Shown piece after piece: positions 58,243-64,000 of a DNA stretch of 64,000 bases (within the stretch, counting starts at the first letter, position 1; every line of letters begins with the position of its first letter). The stretch lies in assembly GCF_024741135.1 (NCBI RefSeq), contig NZ_JANSUY010000022.1:33703-97702 (forward strand). The letters run 5' to 3'. A model generated the notes under the pieces. That model saw only the letters and a list, made by a program, of their open reading frames with translations, did not search any database and was not told where the DNA came from. Source of the DNA: Aquiflexum gelatinilyticum (GTDB lineage: Bacteria > Bacteroidota > Bacteroidia > Cytophagales > Cyclobacteriaceae). Made by a program: the position numbers and the translations under genes.

Positions 58243-60018
58243 ATGAAATTTAACGTCCGATCTACGATTATCATTTCAATTTTCACCGCGATATCTGCCT
58301 GTGGTATGAATACCAATGGCACCGCGAATACTGAGCTCTCGGACACCAATATTGATCAAAATGAAAAGTTGTCCATTGTTCAGGTATTTAAAAAAAATGA
58401 AGACCTGCCAATGAACGAAAGAATTGAACTATTCTATAAACTTAAAAAAGAAAGCCCGACTGCTTATGACTTTGAAAATGAAGAGGCATTAAATTTTTAC
58501 GGCTATCAATTGCTTTGGAATAATAAAGATCAAGATGCCTTTTTGATCTTTAAAATGTTGGTTTCGGAATTCCCTAATTCACCAAATGTTTATGATAGTT
58601 ATGGAGAAATTTATCTTAAAATGGGAGATAAAAATCAGGCTTTGATCAATTACAAAAAATCGCTTGAACTAAACCCCGATAACTTCAATGCCGAAGATCA
58701 AATTGCATTCATACTTGATCCGTCTAAAACGCCGGAAAATCCTGCAGATAAGTTTTTAAAGGTGTATCAAGTGGCTGAATATAAAAAGGACTTAGATGAA
58801 CTAGGTAATAAAATAATCACGACGCATCCAAATGTGTTTAAATTCATTTCTGAAAAAGACTTCAGGAAACTTATTGACGAAAAGAAAAGTCTAATCACAC
58901 CTACAACAACCTTCGCTGAATTCATATGGCATTGTGATGAAATAATTGCAAGCGTTAATTGTTCGCACACATCGGTAAGTGGATTCTATGAGGAACTGGA
59001 AATGTTACCTGTAGCATTGAGCTTTCCAATGCAGACTCGTTGGATCAACGACCAATTATTTGTCATAGATCCCATGAACAATGGAAGTCAAGTGAATATT
59101 AAAGAGGAAATCATTAGCATAAATGGATTACCGGTACGTGATTTAGTAAAAGAAATTTATAAGCATTTACCATCACAAGGATATATCGAAACAACAAAAA
59201 GACATTTATTCAATGTGTGGTCAACTTGCTTGATTCCTTATGCCATGAATTTTCCTGATTCCTACACGATTACTTTAAAGGGAAGTGAAAAGCCAATAGT
59301 TTTGAACAAAGCTCAGGAAAAAAGAATACTCCTTACTGACCCATCAATTCAGAACTGTAAAAAGGACTTATGCTTGGAATTCATTGACAATGACAAAACG
59401 GCCTTGTTAACCATTGGTTCTTTCAATTACTATAAATTCAGAGATAGTTATGCCTATTTCAAGGATTTCATTGACAGCTGCTTTCTGGAAATCAATTCGA
59501 AGAAATCTAAAAACCTTATTATTGATGTTCGACATAATGGAGGCGGCTCACAATCTGCAAGTATTCATTTGTTAAGGTATTTGGTTGACAAGCCCTTTAC
59601 CTACTATTCAGAGGCACAATTTGATGGCAAAAAAGAAAAAATCGAAGGCGAAGAGTCTGTAAATCCTTATGAAAACAGGTATGATGGAAAACTCTATTTT
59701 TTAATAGATGGTGTTGGGAATTCTACAACCGGACATTTCATGTCGATAGTGAAGGTGCTTAACCTTGGAACGGTTATAGGAGAAGAATTGGGATCTAATC
59801 AATTTTGTTCTGCCGGAGGTAAAACATTTAGACTTCCAAATACTAAACTGGTATACACCGTTGCTGATAACACCCACGAATCAATGGCTACCTCGCTTCC
59901 TGACGAAACTGGAATTTTACCTGATATTTATGTTACACAAAGTGCTGACGAATATTTAAACAAAATTGATGCAGTGAAAGAAAGTGCGTTAAAACTTATT
60001 GAGAAAAATGAAAAATAA
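58243..60018 (+). CDS. S41-family peptidase-like lipoprotein with TPR
   Basis: The 591-residue protein has a lipoprotein leader (IFTAISACGMNT), a TPR-like section (about 80-165, VYDSYGEIYLKMGDKNQALI) and a C-terminal S41 (tail-specific protease) domain. LIIDVRHNGGG near residue 425 and the nucleophile region GVGNSTTGHFMSI near 492, with the serine in NSTT, mark it; a late EMG- or acid-bearing loop is VIGEELGSNQF. The catalytic lysine is not obvious, so it may be a partner or inactive relative. It is probably attached to a membrane outside the cytoplasm. The next gene overlaps by 11 bases and is likely co-transcribed. Confidence 0.82.
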   Translation: MKFNVRSTIIISIFTAISACGMNTNGTANTELSDTNIDQNEKLSIVQVFKKNEDLPMNERIELFYKLKKESPTAYDFENEEALNFYGYQLLWNNKDQDAFLIFKMLVSEFPNSPNVYDSYGEIYLKMGDKNQALINYKKSLELNPDNFNAEDQIAFILDPSKTPENPADKFLKVYQVAEYKKDLDELGNKIITTHPNVFKFISEKDFRKLIDEKKSLITPTTTFAEFIWHCDEIIASVNCSHTSVSGFYEELEMLPVALSFPMQTRWINDQLFVIDPMNNGSQVNIKEEIISINGLPVRDLVKEIYKHLPSQGYIETTKRHLFNVWSTCLIPYAMNFPDSYTITLKGSEKPIVLNKAQEKRILLTDPSIQNCKKDLCLEFIDNDKTALLTIGSFNYYKFRDSYAYFKDFIDSCFLEINSKKSKNLIIDVRHNGGGSQSASIHLLRYLVDKPFTYYSEAQFDGKKEKIEGEESVNPYENRYDGKLYFLIDGVGNSTTGHFMSIVKVLNLGTVIGEELGSNQFCSAGGKTFRLPNTKLVYTVADNTHESMATSLPDETGILPDIYVTQSADEYLNKIDAVKESALKLIEKNEK

Positions 60019-60574
60019 AATATTAACTATTGGGTTCATATTACTTTCATTAGAGGTATTTGGACAAGAGAAAAGTAATTTCAATTTGTTGGAGACGGAT
60101 AGCACTTGGAATCAAGAAGTTTTCCATTTTCCAATCCCATTTGCTCCTGAGATTAAATTTGAGGGATTTGAAGATGCCCGTTTTCCTATGTTTTGGGCAA
60201 AAAGAGATAGTGCTGATTTTTGGTCCTATGTTTTTGTATGGAGTATAAATAATCCTGTGGAAATAACTTCAAGTGCATTGGAAAATAATATTGAAATGTA
60301 CTTTAATGGCTTGATGAATTATCAAAATTCTGTGGCTCATTTTATTAAAAATGAACCCTCAAGAAATGCCAATAATTATATTGGGAAATTGAAAACATTT
60401 GATGCACTTGTTACAAAATCGAATATGACATTAAATGTTACCGCTGAGCATTTTTATTGTAACCAAAGTAGAACAACCTACATTGTTTTTAGATTTTCAC
60501 CACAGGACTTTGGATCTGTTGTTTGGGATAAGCTTGAGAACGTTAAGTTGCGTAAGGATTTTTGTGATTTGTAG
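60008..60574 (+). CDS. secreted protein of unknown function, downstream of S41 gene
   Basis: From the ATG at 60008 (a TTG at 59999 is less likely) the product has 188 residues. It has a signal peptide (NKILTIGFILLSLEVFGQ) and a mature part of mixed strands, including VFHFPIPFAPEIKFEGFEDA and FWSYVFVWSI, and ends KDFCDL. No enzyme motif was seen. It overlaps the S41 peptidase gene by 11 bases, so the two proteins may be translated together and act in one place. The family resembles other small Bacteroidota envelope proteins only by size and leader. Confidence 0.72.
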   Translation: MKNKILTIGFILLSLEVFGQEKSNFNLLETDSTWNQEVFHFPIPFAPEIKFEGFEDARFPMFWAKRDSADFWSYVFVWSINNPVEITSSALENNIEMYFNGLMNYQNSVAHFIKNEPSRNANNYIGKLKTFDALVTKSNMTLNVTAEHFYCNQSRTTYIVFRFSPQDFGSVVWDKLENVKLRKDFCDL

Positions 60575-60790
60575 AATTTCCAAACCCAAATAAGAGGAGA
60601 ATATAAATGATTGTTTTCTCGAAATTAAACCGATTATTCCTAAGTATTGGGACAATAGACCAATGATATCATTATAATCTATATTATCATCCAGTTTTGA
60701 TTGATTCAAAAGATTGGAAGACATTTTGGTGGATGTTTTTCTAAAGTAAAAACGTCCGATTTTTACCAGCATCCTGATCTTGGTTCAGGG

Positions 60791-60798
60791 TATTTTTG
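60791..60798 (+). promoter_or_regulatory. -7 element upstream of the cupin gene
   Basis: TATTTTTG matches the TAnnTTTG consensus 26 bases before the ATG at 60824. No clear TTTG box at the right distance was found, so the promoter is tentative. Confidence 0.5.
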
Positions 60799-60823
60799 TC
60801 CATAATCTTTAACCACAATAATT

Positions 60824-61378
60824 ATGGAACGGAGAAAATTTATTGTCACTACTGCTGCGCTTGCTGCCTTCGGGTCAGATCTGATGGCATTCCCTTTTTC
60901 AAAAAATGAAGTAAAAAACGGATTTTTGGTCAAATCCGGTGAGGCGAGATTCGGGAAGCATACACCTTTCAGGGGTGTCAATCCCAACGACCTCAAAATT
61001 TCCTCCAAAGATACAGGCGGACAAATGTCAGCATTTGAGTATATTGGAGTGGAAAAAACCGGACCCTCGCTTCATGTCCACTTAGAGCAGGATGAGGTTT
61101 TTTATGTAGTAGAAGGAGAGTACCTATTCCAGTTGGGAGACAGTCAGCATCAGCTCAAAGCAGGAGATACCATTTTTCTGCCAAGAAATATTCCACATAC
61201 ATGGATTCAGACTTCTGATAAGGGCAAGTTGTTCTATATCCTGCAGCCTGCTTTCAAAATGGAGGAATTTTTCCAAACCATGACTGACCTTGGGCGACCT
61301 CCAACAGAGGAGGAAGCGCAAAAAATTTCCTTGGCACATGGAATCAGAAATGTCGGGCCGCCATTAACTTTAAAATAA
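60824..61378 (+). CDS. Tat-exported cupin protein
   Basis: The 184-residue protein opens MERRKFIVTTAALAAFGSDL, a short Tat leader. A cupin_2 domain follows: GPSLHVHLEQDEVFYVVEGE is cupin motif 1 with two His and one Glu that bind metal, and GDTIFLPRNIPHTWIQTSD is motif 2 with the third His. It probably binds Fe, Mn or Ni and a small carbohydrate or aromatic ligand outside the cytoplasm. The AraC regulator gene starts six bases after its stop and may respond to the same compound. Confidence 0.88.
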   Translation: MERRKFIVTTAALAAFGSDLMAFPFSKNEVKNGFLVKSGEARFGKHTPFRGVNPNDLKISSKDTGGQMSAFEYIGVEKTGPSLHVHLEQDEVFYVVEGEYLFQLGDSQHQLKAGDTIFLPRNIPHTWIQTSDKGKLFYILQPAFKMEEFFQTMTDLGRPPTEEEAQKISLAHGIRNVGPPLTLK

Positions 61379-61384
61379 ATACAA

Positions 61385-62233
61385 ATGATACTCAGGGATT
61401 TTTTGCCCAGTCCTTCTTTGAGAGATTATGTCAGGAAGCACCAGGTTATAAGGTTTGAATTCGGGGCAGGAGATGCAATTCATTGTAAGGTTTATTGTCC
61501 CCGTCCCGAAACATGCCTCATGTTTTATTTAAGGGATTTACAAGTTGTCAGATACCAATATGAATCGAAGATTTTGCGTCATCCAAAATGTACTATCAAT
61601 GGACAACATACCACGTCAACAGAAAGATTCGTCCAAGGGTACACTTGGTTACTCCAGATTGTGTTACAGCCTAGCGCACTATACCTGCTGACAGGGATTC
61701 CGGCGCAAGAGCTTACCAATACTTTTATTGATGCCGAGGATGTTTGGGGAAAAGAAATCAGGACTGTGCATGAACAGATGTGCAACACCGATGGCGTGGA
61801 AGAGGTGATCCGAATTGCTGAATTGTTTTTGGAAAGACTTATCAGACGGCCAAAATACAGTTTGCAGGGAATAGATAAGGTGAGTTCAGTGATTTTGAAC
61901 CAAAACCGGTCGCTTTCTATGGACAAACTTGCTGCCGATTCCTGTCTCAGCAACAGGCAGTTTCAGCGGAGATTTACCGAAAGAACCGGGATCGGCCCAA
62001 AGCTATTTGATAAGGTTGTCCGTTTTGAAAAAGCATTTTTTATGAAAAACGCCAATCCACATTTGGATTGGTTGAGTATCGCTTTGGCCTGTGGGTACTA
62101 CGATTACCAGCATTTGGCAAAGGATTACAAGTACTTTACCAATCTGACCCCAACCGGGTTTTATGAATTGGATACCAAAGCACCCGAAAGGACTTTTGGG
62201 GTCGTGGAGGTCAAGCAGGAGCTATTGGTTTGA
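61385..62233 (+). CDS. AraC-family transcriptional regulator
   Basis: The 282-residue protein has an N-terminal ligand domain of the kind often labelled DUF6597 (SLRDYVRKHQVIRFEFGAGD) and a C-terminal pair of helix-turn-helix motifs. DKLAADSCLSNRQFQRRFTE is the first and LDWLSIALACGYYDYQHLAK the second, the latter with the AraC-type signature. Its start lies six bases after the cupin gene stop, so it is probably in the same operon and may control it. The inducer is unknown. Confidence 0.9.
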   Translation: MILRDFLPSPSLRDYVRKHQVIRFEFGAGDAIHCKVYCPRPETCLMFYLRDLQVVRYQYESKILRHPKCTINGQHTTSTERFVQGYTWLLQIVLQPSALYLLTGIPAQELTNTFIDAEDVWGKEIRTVHEQMCNTDGVEEVIRIAELFLERLIRRPKYSLQGIDKVSSVILNQNRSLSMDKLAADSCLSNRQFQRRFTERTGIGPKLFDKVVRFEKAFFMKNANPHLDWLSIALACGYYDYQHLAKDYKYFTNLTPTGFYELDTKAPERTFGVVEVKQELLV

Positions 62234-62409
62234 GCCAATTATTCAAAATCTATTTCAAAGTATTTCAGAAGGTTTTTATATTGGTCCTTTCTGATATTAT
62301 CGGCAAGAAAAAATCTGCTGTTTGACAAATAGATCATTTTTTGCCGATATCGGCAAGAATTTCTGTTTTACATTGTCCTGCTTCTCCATAAGCTGGATTA
62401 TTCGGCTCA

Positions 62410-62479
62410 CGCAAAGACGCCAAGTCGCAAAACAAGAAAGAGTATAGCCCACAAAGACACGAAGCCACAAAGAAAAGTT
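62410..62479. repeat. 70-bp dispersed repeat, copy 2
   Basis: Matches the unit at 58163-58232 without gaps. It is flanked by two about 25-base imperfect direct repeats (near 62379 and 62481). Confidence 0.85.
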
Positions 62480-62534
62480 ATCCTGCATCTCCCAAAGCTG
62501 GATACCTTTTTTTCCCGCGAAGACGCGAAGAAAA

Positions 62535-62653
62535 AAGTCTTTTCTAAAAATTGATCGAATTCGAAACCTTTATTAAAATAAATATCATAGTGTATTTACA
62601 GGGATTGGATATCTAACTAAAAGAGATTAAGTTTAAATAATTGAAAAATATCC
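62535..62653. repeat. 119-bp direct repeat, left copy
   Basis: Aligns without gaps to 63758-63876 at an offset of 1223 bases. The stretch from GGATATCTAACTAAAAGAG to the following AATATCC is identical over about 50 bases; the left third has more mismatches. Confidence 0.88.
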
Positions 62654-62842
62654 GCAGATCTTGCGTTTTATATTTCATATGGGTTAAATATTGCAAAAGT
62701 TGTGTTAAGCTAATTGCTACGGGTTTTTGTAAAATACAACCCAACCAAAAACAACAGTCATACCTATTTCCAAATAAAAAGCAGAATTGAAATAAAATAT
62801 AAAGACTTTAGTTTTTTAGGTTTATTGACTTAAGAATTGGAT

Positions 62843-63658
62843 ATGGCAAAGAGCAAGAAAATACAAGTAGAAGGCAAAGAAATATCCATCATTCTTGACA
62901 ACAAGCAAGAGTTTATTTCCCTAACCGATATGCTTAAAGCCAAAGACGGAGATTTCTTTATTTCTGACTGGCTTCGTAACAGAAATACTGTTGAATATCT
63001 TGGAATTTGGGAGACAGTATACAACCCGGATTTTAATTATGGCGAATTCGCCACAATTAAAAGTCAAGCAGGATTGAATAGCTATAAACTCAGCGTGAAA
63101 GATCGGGTTGAAAAAACAAATGCAATTGGTTTGAAAGCAACAGCAGGCCGATATGGGGGAACTTACGCACATCCGGATATTGCTTTTGAGTTTGGAATGT
63201 GGATTAGTCCGCAATTCAAAATCTATCTGATTAAGGAATTTCAACGTCTAAAAAACGAAGAAAACAACCGGCTGAAATTAGAATGGAACTTACAACGAAC
63301 TTTGGCAAAAGTTAATTACCACATTCACACAGACGCAATCAAAGAAAACTTAATTCCGAGTGAAATTACTAAACAACAAGCAAGTTTTGTTTACGCTAAT
63401 GAGGCTGATTTATTGAATGTTGCACTTTTTGGGATTACAGCAAAAGAATGGCGAGACAAAAACCCAAACAAAGAAGGGAATATCAGAGATTATGCAACAT
63501 TGGAGCAGTTGGTTGTTTTGAGCAATTTGGAAAGCATAAATGCATTGCTTATTCGACAAGGTTTGACACAAAACGAACGACTAATCCAACTCAACAAAAC
63601 CGCCATTTTACAAATGAAATCATTGCTCGAAAACAATACTATTAAAAAACTAAAATAG
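62843..63658 (+). CDS. KilA-N domain protein on a putative gene cassette
   Basis: From the ATG at 62843 (a TTG at 62837 is less likely) the product has 271 residues. The KilA-N domain is at about residues 20-135: EFISLTDMLKAKDGDFFISD, the loop VYNPDFNYGEFATIKSQAGL and the closing GGTYAHPDIAFEFGMWISPQ. Such domains bind DNA and are frequent in phages, plasmids and mobile islands. A C-terminal helical part of about 130 residues (FVYANEADLLNVALFGITAK) has the pattern often seen in Bacteroidota homologues. The gene lies between two 119-bp direct repeats, with attC-like ends after each. The role, which may be defence or regulation, is unknown. Confidence 0.85.
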   Translation: MAKSKKIQVEGKEISIILDNKQEFISLTDMLKAKDGDFFISDWLRNRNTVEYLGIWETVYNPDFNYGEFATIKSQAGLNSYKLSVKDRVEKTNAIGLKATAGRYGGTYAHPDIAFEFGMWISPQFKIYLIKEFQRLKNEENNRLKLEWNLQRTLAKVNYHIHTDAIKENLIPSEITKQQASFVYANEADLLNVALFGITAKEWRDKNPNKEGNIRDYATLEQLVVLSNLESINALLIRQGLTQNERLIQLNKTAILQMKSLLENNTIKKLK

Positions 63659-63757
63659 AAGGAAGAAAGAACAACAAACCGCCTGAACATTTTAAACACG
63701 AGTTGGGAAAACGTCTAGACTCTTCTTATTTCCCCCCATGCCGCAAAGAGAAAATGC

Positions 63758-63876
63758 AAGTCTTTTCGATAACTTGATAAAATTCGAAGTCTAAATAGAA
63801 ATAAATATCAAAGGGTATTTACAGCGATTGGATATCTAACTAAAAGAGATTAAGTTTAAATAATTGAAAAATATCC
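63758..63876. repeat. 119-bp direct repeat, right copy
   Basis: Aligns without gaps to 62535-62653. It begins about 100 bases after the KilA-N stop codon and is followed by the dyad at 63875-63929. Confidence 0.88.
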
Positions 63877-63947
63877 CCTACTTATGGCGTCAATGCTTCC
63901 CATAGGAATATTTGGCGCCATAAGTGGGGTAAGGCAAAACGTTAGGT
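63875..63947 (+). other. attC-like dyad with GTTRRRY end
   Basis: CCCCTACTTATGGCG (63875-63889) and CGCCATAAGTGGGG (63916-63929) form a 14-pair stem with one extra base. GTTAGGT (63941-63947) fits the integron R' box GTTRRRY; ATCTAAC inside the repeat at 63834-63840 fits RYYYAAC. The left arm is longer than in typical attC sites, so the assignment is tentative. Confidence 0.4.
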
Positions 63948-63965
63948 GCAACTTTAAAAGACATA

Positions 63966-64000
63966 ATGAAACTAACAGATTTTCTCATATCTAGACAACA
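63966..64000 (+). CDS. start of a further reading frame (cut by window edge)
   Basis: An ATG at 63966 opens MKLTDFLISRQ and runs to the window edge without a stop. It begins 19 bases after the GTTAGGT box, the short leader expected for the next gene of a cassette array. Eleven codons are too few to name a product or be sure it is coding. Confidence 0.35.
   Translation, partial: MKLTDFLISRQ

Larger units (their letters stand above)
62234..62842. repeat. repeat-mosaic spacer before the KilA-N gene
   Basis: No credible gene lies here. In order: a short TATTTC repeat (62249-62270); an inverted pair CGGCAAGAAAAAAT (62301-62314) and ATTTTTTGCCG (62336-62346); TCCTGCTTCTCCATAAGCTG near 62379 and its variant near 62481; the 70-bp unit at 62410-62479; and the first direct repeat at 62535-62653. 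The rest up to 62842 is AT-rich. Confidence 0.75.

Noticed and set aside
60497..60772. 91-codon minus-strand frame
   Set aside because: It overlaps the secreted-protein gene end, has no leader or domain pattern, and the rest lies in an AT-rich spacer.
62297..62488. 63-codon minus-strand frame
   Set aside because: Composed of the 70-bp repeat and the hairpin before it.

Overview
The window looks like a chromosome segment of a member of Bacteroidota, most likely Cytophagales and close to Cyclobacteriaceae. The grounds are a low G+C content by eye, intergenic promoters of the TTTG/N17-23/TAnnTTTG type, little Shine-Dalgarno sequence, many short lipoprotein or Tat leaders on catabolic enzymes, and family choices typical of the phylum (DUF4199, ABC permease/M1 peptidase fusion, ECF42-type sigma factor with a YCII protein, membrane-anchored winged-helix regulator, reg_prop propeller, exported Gfo/Idh/MocA oxidoreductases). 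Genus and species cannot be fixed from sequence reading alone. No rRNA, tRNA, CRISPR array or recognisable insertion sequence was seen.

Layout. 1-7 kb: start of an acyl-CoA dehydrogenase cut by the window edge, a repeat-rich spacer, a hexapeptide acetyltransferase, DinB-like and ceramidase-like genes, a complete ABC exporter, an NTF2-like secreted protein and a single-domain response regulator. 7-14 kb: an SLC13 carrier with a readable promoter, then a mostly minus-strand run of small cytoplasmic or secreted proteins, an MBL-fold hydrolase and a serine-less acyl-carrier-like protein. 14-20.4 kb: a tripartite RND efflux operon (outer membrane factor, adaptor, pump) and its TetR regulator; the same palindrome lies in front of both transcription units. 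20.6-31.3 kb: Tat-exported oxidoreductase, a broken small gene, a beta-barrel protein, an esterase-like hydrolase, an M28 peptidase, then a second TetR regulator leading an ABC-HlyD-TolC operon whose ATPase has lost most of its catalytic residues.

31.5-41.5 kb is a saccharide or amino-sugar neighbourhood: exported Gfo/Idh oxidoreductase, GH20 hexosaminidase lipoprotein, a VapBC-type toxin-antitoxin pair, then four genes on one strand (quinoprotein-like dehydrogenase with a C-terminal cytochrome c, CBM9-like protein, SelA-like PLP enzyme with a Tat leader, exported COG3964-type amidohydrolase) and a convergent exported RidA homologue. A possible joint role is oxidation, deacylation and deamination of an amino sugar outside the cytoplasm. 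41.7-53.7 kb: an SDR protein, a YCII/ECF42 sigma factor pair separated by a strong hairpin, the ABC permease-M1 fusion with its ATPase, a TraB/GumN protein, a SoxB-like metallophosphatase and a DEAD-box helicase with a clear promoter. 54-62.2 kb: TPR histidine kinase, membrane-anchored winged-helix regulator, lone reg_prop propeller lipoprotein, S41 peptidase, secreted protein of unknown role, Tat cupin and AraC regulator.

62.2-64 kb differs in character: dispersed repeats and a KilA-N domain gene between two 119-bp direct repeats, with attC-like GTTRRRY ends and the start of another reading frame directly after the second copy. This is the best candidate here for a mobile gene cassette. Across the window, several unrelated families of short-period repeats lie exactly at gene 3' ends and in two cases contain the stop codon.
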